64,000 nucleotides of DNA, from contig NZ_CP104562.2 in NCBI RefSeq assembly GCF_025398155.2, positions 434,001 through 498,000 on the forward strand. Reading direction: 5' to 3'. The translations under genes were made by a program, and so were the position numbers. Positions 44,245 to 53,528 of the stretch are shown here, piece by piece. Source of the DNA: Roseateles amylovorans (lineage in GTDB: Bacteria; Pseudomonadota; Gammaproteobacteria; Burkholderiales; Burkholderiaceae_C). The number at the start of each line of letters is the position of its first letter. Positions within the stretch are counted from its first letter, which is position 1. The notes beneath the pieces are model-generated. The model was not told the DNA's origin. It worked only from the letters and a program-made list of their open reading frames with translations, and ran no database searches.

Positions 44245-46224
44245 TCAGTCGCGGTCGGCGTGGACGATGTCGCGATCCGTGTCGTGGTGTTCCCCTGATC
44301 GCGGGGGCCGGTCGCCGGCGGCTGCGCGGTGCGTGGCCGGCGACGCGGCGTCGACCGCATCGGGATCAAGGTCGCTGCCCGGGGACGCCGCGTCCAGTTC
44401 ATCCTCGACCAGGAAGCCGCCGCTCTGGTGGGCCCACAGCTTGGCGTACAGACCACCCTGGGCCAGCAGGGACGCGTGATCCCCTTGCTCGACGATGCGG
44501 CCCTGGTCCATCACGATCAGCCGGTCCATGGCGGCGATGGTCGACAGCCGGTGGGCGATGGCCACCACCGTCTTGCCCTCCATCAACCGGTAGAGGCTGC
44601 GCTGGATGGCGGACTCGACTTCCGAATCCAGCGCGCTGGTGGCCTCGTCCAGCAGCAGGATCGGGGCGTCCTTGAGCATTACCCGGGCGATGGCGATGCG
44701 TTGACGCTGGCCGCCGGAGAGCTTCACACCGCGCTCGCCGACATGGGCGTCATAGGCCTTGCGGCCCTTGGCGTCGGTCAAGCCATCGATGAAATCAACG
44801 GCTTCGGCGCGTTCGGCGGCGGCGCGCATGGCGGCTTCGGTGGCGTCCGGGCGACCGTACATCAGGTTGTCGCGCACCGAGCGGTGCAGCAGGCTGGTGT
44901 CTTGGGTGACCATGCCGACCTGGGCGCGCAGGCTGTCCTGGGTCACGCGGGCGATGTCTTGGCCGTCGATCAGCACCCGGCCGCTGTCGATGTCGTAGAA
45001 GCGCAGCAGCAGGTTGAGCAGTGTCGATTTGCCGGCGCCGGAGCGACCGACCACGCCGATCTTCTCGCCGGGGTGGATCTGCAGGGTCAGGTCGTGCAGC
45101 ACCGGTTTCTTGCCGCCGTAGCTGAAGTTGACCTGCTCGAAGCGGAGTTCACCGCGGGAGACGGTGAGCGGTTGCGCGTCGGGCGCATCCCGGATCTCGA
45201 TCGGGCGAGCCAGTGTCGTGATGCCGTCCTGCACCGTGCCGATGTTCTCGAACAGGCTGGCCATCTCCCACATGATCCAGTGCGAGATGCCGTTGAGCCG
45301 CAGCGCCATCGCGGTGGCCGCGGCGACGGCGCCGATGCCGACCTGGCCCTGGGTCCACAGCCACAGCGTCATGCCGGCGGTGGCCGCGATCAGGCCCATC
45401 GACAGGGCATGGTTGACGATCTCGAAGCCGCTGATCAGGCGCATCTGCCGGTAGGCGGTGGCCAGGAAGTCCTTCATCGCACTGCTGGCGAAGCCGGCCT
45501 CGCGCTGGCTGTGGGAGAACAGCTTGACGGTGCTGATGTTGGTGTAGGCGTCGGTCACCCGGCCGGTCATCAGGCTGCGGGCATCGGCCTGTGCGGCGGC
45601 GGCCTTGCCCAGGCGCGGCACGAAGAAGGTCAGCGCCAGCACATAGCAGGCCAGCCATCCGAGGAAGGGCAGCAGCAGCGTCGCGTCGAAGCTGCCCACC
45701 ACGCCCAGCATGGTGACGAAGTAGATGGTGATGAAGACCAGGATGTCGGTGACGATCAGCACGCAGTCGCGGACTGCCAGGGCGGTCTGCATCAGCTTGG
45801 CGGAGACGCGGCCGGCGAACTCGTCCTGATAGAAGCTCAGGCTCTGGGCGAGCAGGTGGCGATGGAAATTCCAGCGCAGCCGCATCGGGAAGTTGCTGGA
45901 CAGGCCCTGGTACTTGCTCATGCCTTGCAGGGCGATCAGCAGCGGGCTGGCCAGCAGGATGCCGGCCAGCATCAGCAGCTTGGACTTCTGCGTGGTCCAC
46001 CACTGATCGGCGGGCACGGCGCTGAGCCAGTCCACCACTGAGCCCAGCATCGAGAACAGCAGCGCCTCGAAGGCGCCGATGGCGGCGGTGAGCAGGATCA
46101 GCACCAGGATGAGCCGGCGCATGCCGCGGGTGGACGACCACACGAAGGCGAAGAAACCGGCCGGTGGCTGCGGCGCGGGCGTCGTCGGAAACGGATCGAC
46201 GAGTTTTTCGAACCAGCCAAACAC
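44245..46224 (-). CDS. ABC exporter, fused permease and ATPase
   Basis: This 659-residue half-transporter of the MsbA/multidrug type starts at GTG with GGGAGA five bases upstream. Six spans cover about residues 35-335. The ATPase part has Walker A VGRSGAGKSTL, signature LSGGQRQRIAIARVML, Walker B ILLLDEATSALD and the H-loop AIAHRLSTI. The C-terminus is a His/Asp-rich tail (EHHDTDRDIVHADRD), which might bind metal. The substrate is unknown. It would act as a homodimer. Confidence 0.88.
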   Translation of the reverse strand: MFGWFEKLVDPFPTTPAPQPPAGFFAFVWSSTRGMRRLILVLILLTAAIGAFEALLFSMLGSVVDWLSAVPADQWWTTQKSKLLMLAGILLASPLLIALQGMSKYQGLSSNFPMRLRWNFHRHLLAQSLSFYQDEFAGRVSAKLMQTALAVRDCVLIVTDILVFITIYFVTMLGVVGSFDATLLLPFLGWLACYVLALTFFVPRLGKAAAAQADARSLMTGRVTDAYTNISTVKLFSHSQREAGFASSAMKDFLATAYRQMRLISGFEIVNHALSMGLIAATAGMTLWLWTQGQVGIGAVAAATAMALRLNGISHWIMWEMASLFENIGTVQDGITTLARPIEIRDAPDAQPLTVSRGELRFEQVNFSYGGKKPVLHDLTLQIHPGEKIGVVGRSGAGKSTLLNLLLRFYDIDSGRVLIDGQDIARVTQDSLRAQVGMVTQDTSLLHRSVRDNLMYGRPDATEAAMRAAAERAEAVDFIDGLTDAKGRKAYDAHVGERGVKLSGGQRQRIAIARVMLKDAPILLLDEATSALDSEVESAIQRSLYRLMEGKTVVAIAHRLSTIAAMDRLIVMDQGRIVEQGDHASLLAQGGLYAKLWAHQSGGFLVEDELDAASPGSDLDPDAVDAASPATHRAAAGDRPPRSGEHHDTDRDIVHADRD

Positions 46225-46689
46225 GGCGGTCTCCCTGATCTTTTATGAGAACTGCAAAGCCTACAGGAGTCGTATGTCGATCGTCGATCCCGAGTGTGTC
46301 GAGCCGTCGCCCAGTGCGTTGAATGGCCGAATCCGCCGTCTCAATGGCGCGTTATGCCCGCGGCCTCCGCACCGCACCGCACAGCAACAGCAGCAGCAAT
46401 AGCAGCAGCAACGACAGCAACCGCAGCAGCAGTAGCACCGCACTTAAGGACGATCGTGCTGCTGCCGTGTGCGTGCGTGGGTCCGTGAAGGAGCTGGGTG
46501 TGTGGGACCGTAGGAGCCGGTGGCACTTGGAGCGAATGCGGAGCGTCTGAGCGGAGAGTGGCACCGGCTCCTGCGGTCAAGCGCGGAGGGGGCAGGTGGG
46601 GGGCGGTGGGGGAGCGCAGTGTTCCTAAGTGCCTCGGTGCATCCCGGCATCAGACCATCACAGCATCACAACGTCACCGCACCACCGCA
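46225..46689. other. Intergenic region with CAG/CAA microsatellite
   Basis: The 465 bases between the ABC exporter and the phosphatase genes contain no supported gene. Positions 46381-46437 form an imperfect trinucleotide repeat of CAG, CAA and TAG units. Apparent reading frames across it are low-complexity polyserine, polycysteine or polyalanine and are rejected. Confidence 0.55.
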
Positions 46690-48411
46690 TCAATGCGCCT
46701 TCTTCTCCGCAGCCACCCCAGATGCTGGCAGCGGCAGCAGTTTCCCCTGCGCCTGGCGGGGTGCGGGGATTCCCAGAATCCGGGCGAGTGTCGGCGCCAG
46801 GTCGGCCACTTCCACGCGTTGGGCGACTTCGCCTTGACCGACCCAGGCGGGTCCCCAGGTCAGCAGCGGAACGTGGGTGTCGTATTCATGCGGCGAGCCG
46901 TGGGTGGTCCCCATCAGGCGAGAGCCGAACATCCAACCGGGCTTGGGCACCAGTTGCAGCGGTGCCGCCACGTCCGGGTGCCAGCTCTTGCGCATCTGTT
47001 CCAGGAAGGGGGTGGTGGTGTCGTTGCCGGCCAGTTGGGCGCGGGTGAAAGCCACCTGCACGCCGGGGATCTCCTCGGCCAGGGCTTTCGCCTTGGCATA
47101 GACATCGTCGTTGCGCAGGCCCTTGGTCTGGATCAGCGCTTCGTCGAACTGCAGACCGGTGGCCGAGAAGCCGCGCACCCAGCGGCCCTCGCCGTATTGT
47201 TTCGAGAGTCCGGCGTTCACATAACCAACGACCTGGGCGGGATTGATGCGTCCGGCGTCGCGGCCTTGGCCCCGTGCCCATTCCGGGGTGTCCATGAAGC
47301 CATGGTCGGCGGTCAGCACGGCGATGTAGTTGCCGCGGCCGATGCGTTGGTCCAGGTACTGGAACCAGCTTTGCAGGTGGCGGTCCAGGTGCAGGAAGTG
47401 GTCATGCGAGAGCCGCGATTCCGGCCCGAACGCGTGGTTCACATAGTCATGGCTGGACAGGCTGACCGAAAGGATGTCGGTTTGGTCGTCGGCGCCCAGT
47501 TGCTCGCCTTCGACGGCGGCGCGGGCGAAGGCCAGGGTCAGTTCGTCACCGAACGGCGAGGGCAGGATGTTGCCGTAGAAGCGCGGCCCCGGGCCGTCCA
47601 TGTTGGCGCCCAGCACTGCCGGCAGCCGGTTGCCGTTGCCGCTGTTGGCCTGCCAGGGCTGGCCGTCCGGGACGCTGCGGGCGTAGGCCGATTCGGGCAG
47701 CATCGGCGTCCAGGCCTTGCCGAAGAATTGGTCGGCGGGCTTGGCCGCGTTGAAGGACTCCACCCAGGCCGGGTGCTTTTGCATGTAGTAGGTGGTGGAC
47801 GCGAACTGGCCGGTCGAGCCCATGTACATGTAGGCCGTGCCCTTGTGGCCGGAGGGAAGGATCGCGCCGCGATCCTTGCCGGAGATGCCGATCATCTTGG
47901 AGCCGGGCTGCACCGTGCGCAGCACGTCGCCGACGGTCTCGACCTTGTAGTTTTCCGGGCTGGTGCCGGCGTGCGGCTCGGTCTTGTGGCCGATGTACTG
48001 GTAGCGGCTGTCCTCGGTGTTGTAGACCTCGTCACCGGTGACCGGATGGCGCCACTCGTTGCCGATGATGCTGCTGCGCTGCGGATAAGCGCCGCTGAGC
48101 ATCACGGAATGGCCCGCTGCCGTCACCGTGTAGCCGTGGCCGTAGTACGCGTTGGCGAACCAGGTGCCGCGGTCGAGGAAGCGACGGAAACCGTCCGGCT
48201 GCAGTTGGTCCCGGTAGCCCAGCACCTGCCGGATCGGCAGGCCGTCCACCACCATGAAGACGACCAGCTTGGGTGGTTTGGCCGCCGGGGCGGTGGTCGG
48301 TGCCAGAGGGGCGGCGACGGCGTCCGTGGTGGCGTCGGACGGCGTGTGGCTGCAAGCGGCCAGCGCGGCGAGCACGGGCACCAGCAGCCAGGTGCGGCGG
48401 GTGAGGGTCAT
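46690..48411 (-). CDS. Lipoprotein alkaline-phosphatase-superfamily enzyme
   Basis: This 573-residue protein starts at ATG 48411, with lipobox LAALAAC (Cys20). The alkaline phosphatase/phosphodiesterase core resembles PafA-like enzymes: metal site VVFMVVDGLPIRQVLGY, nucleophile region TAAGHSVMLSGAYPQRSSI (Ser or Thr nucleophile), DYVNHAFGPESRLSHDHFL, and the late metal ligands LTADHGFMDTPEW and THGSPHEYDTHVPLLTWGP. Its likely role is phosphate scavenging from monoesters or diesters at the cell surface. The frame is open further upstream without lipoprotein character. Confidence 0.87.
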   Translation of the reverse strand: MTLTRRTWLLVPVLAALAACSHTPSDATTDAVAAPLAPTTAPAAKPPKLVVFMVVDGLPIRQVLGYRDQLQPDGFRRFLDRGTWFANAYYGHGYTVTAAGHSVMLSGAYPQRSSIIGNEWRHPVTGDEVYNTEDSRYQYIGHKTEPHAGTSPENYKVETVGDVLRTVQPGSKMIGISGKDRGAILPSGHKGTAYMYMGSTGQFASTTYYMQKHPAWVESFNAAKPADQFFGKAWTPMLPESAYARSVPDGQPWQANSGNGNRLPAVLGANMDGPGPRFYGNILPSPFGDELTLAFARAAVEGEQLGADDQTDILSVSLSSHDYVNHAFGPESRLSHDHFLHLDRHLQSWFQYLDQRIGRGNYIAVLTADHGFMDTPEWARGQGRDAGRINPAQVVGYVNAGLSKQYGEGRWVRGFSATGLQFDEALIQTKGLRNDDVYAKAKALAEEIPGVQVAFTRAQLAGNDTTTPFLEQMRKSWHPDVAAPLQLVPKPGWMFGSRLMGTTHGSPHEYDTHVPLLTWGPAWVGQGEVAQRVEVADLAPTLARILGIPAPRQAQGKLLPLPASGVAAEKKAH

Positions 48412-48661
48412 GGTCGGGGAGGGCGTTGCGCCGAAAACGTGTGACGGTGCAGTATCTCCCTGTCGGTCCGGACACCGTCCTCGGGCTGGCGCGCCTCCCT
48501 TGCCGCCCGGCTCGCGCGCCGCACAGTCGTGCGACGTGAGGTGAACGGGACGCCGCAAGGTGTCGCAGGCGCGAAGAAAGGGAATCTTCTGCGGCAACTT
48601 TCGGCCGGTCGTGGCAGCGGCGTGGGCTGGGTGATGCCCGCCAATTCAGGTGCCTCAATGG

Positions 48662-48695
48662 AAAAAGGGCCGATCACCACGCGGCAATCGGCCCC
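48662..48695 (-). terminator. Terminator downstream of glcF
   Basis: On the - strand ATCGGCCC (48687-48694 region) pairs with GGGCCGAT (48667-48674) and is followed by TTTTTC. It lies 430 bases after glcF; the bases between hold no gene I can support. Confidence 0.65.
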
Positions 48696-49124
48696 TTCCG
48701 TTTCTGATTGGAATCGCTTGCGCGCTCCCCTCCTGTTATTGAGCGCGATTGTGTGGCGCGCAGGCAAAGCTCATGCCCGGGTTTGCCCGGAGAGCTGTCT
48801 GAAAGCTGCGACTTCTTGCGCAAGATCGCTGGGGTTCGATGCTGAATGATGCGTGGATGCGACGTCAAAGCGATGTTGTCGACACGTCATGGCCCGGTCA
48901 TCAGGCGGTATTACTGGCTGGCCGAGGGGGTCACAGACTGAAATGAGGGGCGGGTCTTGCGGCTTGCTGCGGTTCAGAAGGGCCAGCGACACCGTCGCTG
49001 AAACGTCGGGGTGATGGGCACCGTAAGGTGCGCCGTCTGGCGCTGCCGACAGCGCGCGGCGCCCACCGAGGTGCGTCCTGCGGCGATGTGAGGGCGAGCT
49101 GCCCGCACCGCGCTGAGCAAGGGG

Positions 49125-50369
49125 TCAGGCCGTGAGGGCGTCGTCCAACACTTCGATCCAATGCCGCACCGGGGTCGAGGTGCCCGATTGCAGGTGTTGA
49201 ATGCAGCCGATGTTGCCCGACACGATGGCATCGGCCTGCAGCGGCGCGAGTGCGTCGAGCTTTCGTTCGCGCAACTGCTTGGACAGCAAGGGCTGCAGGA
49301 CCGAATAGGTGCCAGCCGATCCGCAGCACAGGTGGCTCTCGCCTGGCGAGACGGCGATCTCGAATCCCAGTTCCCGCATCACGGATTCGACGCCGCCCCG
49401 GATCTGCTGCCCGTGCTGCAGCGTGCAGGGCGGGTGGTAGGCCAACCGAGGGGTGGGCCGGTTCGGCCGGAGTTGCGGCTTCAAAGCCGGCACCAGGGCC
49501 GGGAGCCATTCGCACAGATCGCGTGTCATGGCGGAGACGCGTGCGGCCTTCTCCGCATAGTCGGGGTCGTGGGCCAGCAGCCGTCCGTAGTCCTTGACCT
49601 GGACGCCGCAGCCGGAGGCGTTCATCACGATCGCCTCGACCGGCTGGTTGTGTCCCTCCACCATCGGCCACCAGGCGTCGATGTTGCGACGCGCGTCCTC
49701 CAGGCCGCCGTGGTGATCGTTCAGGTGAGCGCGAATGGCGCCGCAGCAACCGGCGTCGTCGGCCACCAGGGTCTGGATGCCTGCGGCGTCCAGGACGCGG
49801 GCGGTGGCCGCGTTGATGTTGGGAAGCATGGCCGGCTGCACGCAGCCCATCAGCATCAGCACCTTGCGCGCATGGGGGCGTTGCGGCCATTGGAAGGCCT
49901 GGGGCTGCGGTCGGGCGGGGACCTTGTCCTTCAGCGCGGCCGGCACGAAGGGGCGCAAGGCCTGGCCCAGTCTCAGGGCGGGCTGAAACAGCGCGGAGGT
50001 CATGCCCTCCTTCAGCAGCCAGCGCTGCAGGCGCTCGCCGCGGGGGCGGCCCACCTTGGCATCCACCACCCGCCGACCGATCTCGACCAGTTGCCCGTAC
50101 TGCACGCCGGACGGACAGGTGCTTTCGCAATTGCGACAGGTCAGGCAACGGTCCAGGTGTTGCTGGGTGGTCTGGGTGGGCGTGGCCCCTTCGAGCACCT
50201 GCTTGATGAGATAGATGCGACCGCGAGGACCGTCGAGTTCATCGCCCAGCAATTGATAGGTCGGACAGGTGGCGGTGCAGAAGCCGCAATGCACGCATCG
50301 GCGCAGGATGGCCTCGGCGGTCTCGCCTTCGGGCGTGCCTTGGAATTCGGGGGCGAGGTGGGTTTGCAT
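49125..50369 (-). CDS. glcF: Glycolate oxidase iron-sulfur subunit GlcF
   Basis: This is the 414-residue Fe-S subunit of glycolate dehydrogenase. It carries two 4Fe-4S motifs, CVHCGFCTATCPTYQ near residues 26-40 and CLTCRNCESTCPSG near 77-90, and two CCG-type domains (CGAIRAHL after DDAGC; CCGSAGTYSVL). The start MQTHLAPEFQ at 50369 matches the family; an in-frame ATG 15 bases upstream is less likely. It is separated from glcE by an inserted HNH/ATPase pair, and its ATG is only two bases after the HNH stop, so it is translated from the same transcript. Confidence 0.92.
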   Translation of the reverse strand: MQTHLAPEFQGTPEGETAEAILRRCVHCGFCTATCPTYQLLGDELDGPRGRIYLIKQVLEGATPTQTTQQHLDRCLTCRNCESTCPSGVQYGQLVEIGRRVVDAKVGRPRGERLQRWLLKEGMTSALFQPALRLGQALRPFVPAALKDKVPARPQPQAFQWPQRPHARKVLMLMGCVQPAMLPNINAATARVLDAAGIQTLVADDAGCCGAIRAHLNDHHGGLEDARRNIDAWWPMVEGHNQPVEAIVMNASGCGVQVKDYGRLLAHDPDYAEKAARVSAMTRDLCEWLPALVPALKPQLRPNRPTPRLAYHPPCTLQHGQQIRGGVESVMRELGFEIAVSPGESHLCCGSAGTYSVLQPLLSKQLRERKLDALAPLQADAIVSGNIGCIQHLQSGTSTPVRHWIEVLDDALTA

Positions 50370-50371
50370 GG

Positions 50372-51028
50372 TCAGGCGGCGCATTGAAGCGGCCGGGTGC
50401 CGGGGAAGGCCTGGGCAAGCGCACGACGCATGGCGGGGTCATGCGCGAAGACCGCCATCCAGATGGAAAAGCCGCCCCGAGCCACGGCCGTCCGGAGGAT
50501 GGCCGCGCGCACAAGGGGGGAGTCGTTTGCAGCCAGGTCGTCCCGGCTCTGGCAGGCGAGTGCCCAGGTCTCCAGCCGGTCGTCCCAGCGGTGATCGGCC
50601 GTCGAGAGCTGTTGCGGTTCACGAGACAGGCCGACCAGATCCAGCAGGGCGGCGGCGGGCGCGGCGTCCGCAAGGGTGGGGCGGGGACGGATACGTCCGG
50701 ACTCGATGTATTCGAAGGCAGCGAATGTGTCGTGCGTGTCCGGAAACATGACACCGCCGACCGCCACATGGCGCGTCCCCTTGTGGCTGTTGCAGTTCAT
50801 GCAGCCGAGCAGAAGGTTCTCCCAGGCGCGCTCGAGCTCAGGAAAGTGAAGTCTCGGCCATTTATGCTCGACAGCGAGGCCGACCGGCACGGGGCGCTCG
50901 CAGAAACTGCAGTAGCGGCCCAGGCGACGTTTCAGGTGATCTGCGGCGTCTTGGTAGGACGCCATCTCGACAGGCTGGCCATCGGCTTGCACGGGTGGCG
51001 GTCCCTTGTCGACGGCGCGCATGGTCAC
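50372..51028 (-). CDS. HNH endonuclease (PtuB/TIGR02646-like)
   Basis: This 218-residue predicted nuclease has zinc pairs Cys40-x2-Cys43 (RYCSFCERPV) and Cys76-x2-Cys79 (GCMNCNSHKG). The catalytic Glu54-His55 is in VEHKWPRL, Asn71 in ENLLLGC and a terminal His82. Its start (GTG 51028) overlaps the ATPase stop (GTGA). The arrangement, an ABC-type ATPase followed by a coupled HNH protein, is that of Septu defence (PtuA/PtuB). The gene sits inside the glc operon. A role as nuclease effector against phage is inferred from the family and context. Confidence 0.8.
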   Translation of the reverse strand: MTMRAVDKGPPPVQADGQPVEMASYQDAADHLKRRLGRYCSFCERPVPVGLAVEHKWPRLHFPELERAWENLLLGCMNCNSHKGTRHVAVGGVMFPDTHDTFAAFEYIESGRIRPRPTLADAAPAAALLDLVGLSREPQQLSTADHRWDDRLETWALACQSRDDLAANDSPLVRAAILRTAVARGGFSIWMAVFAHDPAMRRALAQAFPGTRPLQCAA

Positions 51029-52326
51029 AGGCCTTTGACCACGCGACGCTGGCTGAGCCAGGCCGCAGCCGCAGGATCGTCGGCGAACACGGACAGCGCC
51101 AGATCCAATCGCGCCTTCAGCGCGGCCTTTGCTTCGGGCGTTGCGGCCGGCGTCTCGAGGAGCTCCAGGTAGTCCTGCGCCAGCCGCCGCATTTCCAGGA
51201 ACCGCTGACTGCGTTGCGGCTGGTCAACGCCCATCACGTTCTCGGCAATGTCTTCGATGCTGTGGTCGGCCGTCGTCGCCCGTTGGCCGGTGGCCATGTC
51301 GATGACCGCGCCCCGCTCCAAGGCCGCCTGGATGAGGAAGGGGGAATGCGAGGCCACAATGAACTGGAGCTTCGGGAACACGGTGAGCAGGTTCTCGATG
51401 ACGGAGCGCTGCCATTGTGGGTGCAGGTGAAGGTCCAGCTCATCGATCAGGACAATCCCCGGCGTCTCGGCCACGCAGTTCGCGCCCAGGTGAGAGTTCA
51501 GCGTGGCCGCCCGGATCGCCAGTTCCATGTAGATGGCGGCAAGACGCTTCTGACCATCGCTGAGCTGATGGAACGGGCGCCAGCCATGGTCATCGTGCAG
51601 CACCATCAACTGGTTGTCGCGCACCACGTATTTGATGTCGCTGGCATGCATCGAGGCGAGGACGCTGCCCTTGACTGCGGCGTAGATCAGCGGCGGCTTT
51701 CCCTCCTGAAGGGTGCGCAGCTCGTTGTACTGGAACCATTGGGCGAGGACGCCGATGTCCACCTCGTCATTCGAGAACCGCTCCCAGATCTGCTGCTTGT
51801 TCTCGAAGGGTTTCTGCAGGCTGTTGGCGCGTGGACTGCCTTGGACGTTCTGAGCGCCGAAGCGAGCGAATAACGGGATGGCACTCGCATTGCCTGGCTG
51901 GAACCAGGACCGAGCGCCACTGAACTCGGCACTACCCGCCAGCGCGTGCGCATAGTGAGGGTCGAATTCGGCAGAAAAGAAGGCGCCGAGCGGGTCATGT
52001 TCTTGAGTGAATTGATGGCTGGCTCCGAACGCGTCCACACCGATGCGCACGAGAGACGGCAGGACAGGCGTGCGCCACAGTTCACCGGCAGGGTCAGCAA
52101 GGTGAATCTGCCGGACATCATCCATCTCAAAGTGAAGCGATGCCCGTTGGGCGGGGGTGTCGAGCACGCGAGCGATGAATCCAGCGATCGGCAGACTGAT
52201 CGCCTTGAGCAACGAGCTCTTCCCGGCCCCATTCACGCCCATCAGCAAGGTGAGGCGAGGATCCAACTCACAGTCGAAGCGTTCGAATCGCCGGAAATTG
52301 TCGATGTGGACGGACTGGATGTGCAT
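51025..52326 (-). CDS. AAA/ABC-type ATPase (PtuA-like)
   Basis: This 433-residue ATPase of the RecF/OLD-like class has an N-terminal IDNFRRFERFDCEL strand-turn, Walker A MGVNGAGKSSLL (29-40), signature LSDGQKRLAAIYM, Walker B GIVLIDELDLHLHPQW and switch His in FIVASHSPFLIQ. This core is shared by the sensors of Septu and retron Ec78 systems. It is shorter than many PtuA proteins. The gene starts 47 bases after glcE and overlaps the HNH gene by four bases. A 60-base sample (51841-51900) has 36 G+C, somewhat below the flanking glc genes, consistent with acquisition by transfer. Confidence 0.8.
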   Translation of the reverse strand: MHIQSVHIDNFRRFERFDCELDPRLTLLMGVNGAGKSSLLKAISLPIAGFIARVLDTPAQRASLHFEMDDVRQIHLADPAGELWRTPVLPSLVRIGVDAFGASHQFTQEHDPLGAFFSAEFDPHYAHALAGSAEFSGARSWFQPGNASAIPLFARFGAQNVQGSPRANSLQKPFENKQQIWERFSNDEVDIGVLAQWFQYNELRTLQEGKPPLIYAAVKGSVLASMHASDIKYVVRDNQLMVLHDDHGWRPFHQLSDGQKRLAAIYMELAIRAATLNSHLGANCVAETPGIVLIDELDLHLHPQWQRSVIENLLTVFPKLQFIVASHSPFLIQAALERGAVIDMATGQRATTADHSIEDIAENVMGVDQPQRSQRFLEMRRLAQDYLELLETPAATPEAKAALKARLDLALSVFADDPAAAAWLSQRRVVKGL

Positions 52327-52373
52327 GGTGGTCGGGAATGGACGCAGGCGCGTTGTCGGTGTCGCGCAATCGC

Positions 52374-53528
52374 TCAGAACTCGGCGCAGAGCCGGCCGGG
52401 ATTGAACACGCCCCGGGGGTCGAACTGGGTCTTCAATTCACGGTGGATGCGGGCCAGCGTCGGCGGTAGCGGCGCGAAGACGCCCGCCTGTTTGTCATTG
52501 GCGCGGAACAAGGTCGCATGGCCGCCGACGGCCGCCGCCATCTCGCGCAGTTGCGCCGGCGCCATCGGCGTGACCACCCAGCGTTGGGCACCGCCCCATT
52601 CGATCAACTGCTCGCCGTGCAGCGGCATCGGTGGGGCCGTCGCCGGAACGCTGATGCGCCACATCGACGCGCCGCCCTGCACCGCGCGGCGGGCGCCGGT
52701 GAAGAACTCGTCCTCATGGTCCCGCAGCCCCTCCCAGAAGGGCGCAGCCATCGCCTCGGGAATGACATCTCCGCCCAGCTTCTGCGCCGCCGCGCGCACC
52801 GCCGCCTCGGCACCGGACAAGCGCAGCACCAGCGCGCCGTCCCACCATGCGCTGGCGCTGATCGGCAGCGGCTGGCCGCCCCACCGGTTGAGCTCCGGCA
52901 GTGCCTGTTCCTGAGGCAGCTCGAAACGCAGGGTCAAGGTCGCGACCGGGCGCGGCAACACCTTCAGCGACACCTGCACGATCAGGCCCAGCACGCCGAG
53001 CGCACCCGCCATCAGCCGGGACACGTCGTAGCCCGCCACGTTCTTCATGACCGTGCCGCCGAAGTGCAGGAGTTCGCCCTGCCCGTTGAGCATCGACAAA
53101 CCCAGCACATGGTCCCGCACCGCGCCGGAGGTGGCACGCGCCGGCCCGGAGAGCCCCGCCGCCACCATGCCGCCCACGGTGCCGCGGCCCCGCTCGCTGC
53201 CGGAGAAGCGAGGCGGCTCGAAGGCCAGTTGCTGACCCTCGCGAGCGAGCAGCGCCTCCAGCTCGACCAGCGGGGTGCCGGCGGCCGCGGTCACATAGAG
53301 CTCGCTGGGCTCGTACGCGCAGACGCCGTTGAGATCGAGCGTGGACAAGGGCTCGCCGCGCGGCTCGCCGCCGTAGAACGCCTTGCTGCCGTGGCCCTCG
53401 ATGCAGAACGGTCCGCCGCTGCGGATGCGTTCGCGCAAGCGCTCCAGGGCCTGCCGGGGCAGACCCTCGACGCTGGCGGGCGTGGCCGCGGCCACGACAG
53501 GTTCATCCAGACCTTCGGATGACGTCAT
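52374..53528 (-). CDS. glcE: Glycolate oxidase subunit GlcE
   Basis: This is the 384-residue FAD-binding subunit of glycolate dehydrogenase. The PCMH-type FAD domain shows LSTLDLNGVCAYEPSELYVT, GRGTVGGMVAAGLSGPARA and GGTVMKNVAGYDVSRLMAG. The C-terminus FDPRGVFNPGRLCAEF is the family ending. It overlaps glcD by one base. The gene normally continues into glcF; here the next 1.95 kb is the ATPase/HNH pair. Confidence 0.92.
   Translation of the reverse strand: MTSSEGLDEPVVAAATPASVEGLPRQALERLRERIRSGGPFCIEGHGSKAFYGGEPRGEPLSTLDLNGVCAYEPSELYVTAAAGTPLVELEALLAREGQQLAFEPPRFSGSERGRGTVGGMVAAGLSGPARATSGAVRDHVLGLSMLNGQGELLHFGGTVMKNVAGYDVSRLMAGALGVLGLIVQVSLKVLPRPVATLTLRFELPQEQALPELNRWGGQPLPISASAWWDGALVLRLSGAEAAVRAAAQKLGGDVIPEAMAAPFWEGLRDHEDEFFTGARRAVQGGASMWRISVPATAPPMPLHGEQLIEWGGAQRWVVTPMAPAQLREMAAAVGGHATLFRANDKQAGVFAPLPPTLARIHRELKTQFDPRGVFNPGRLCAEF

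Noticed and set aside
46261..46443. Polycysteine or polyserine frames across the CAG/CAA tract
   Set aside because: These are low-complexity products of a microsatellite, with no ribosome site and no conserved context.
48529..48992. Several 60-120-codon frames between the phosphatase and glcF genes
   Set aside because: They overlap one another on both strands, cross a terminator hairpin and show no domain or ribosome site.
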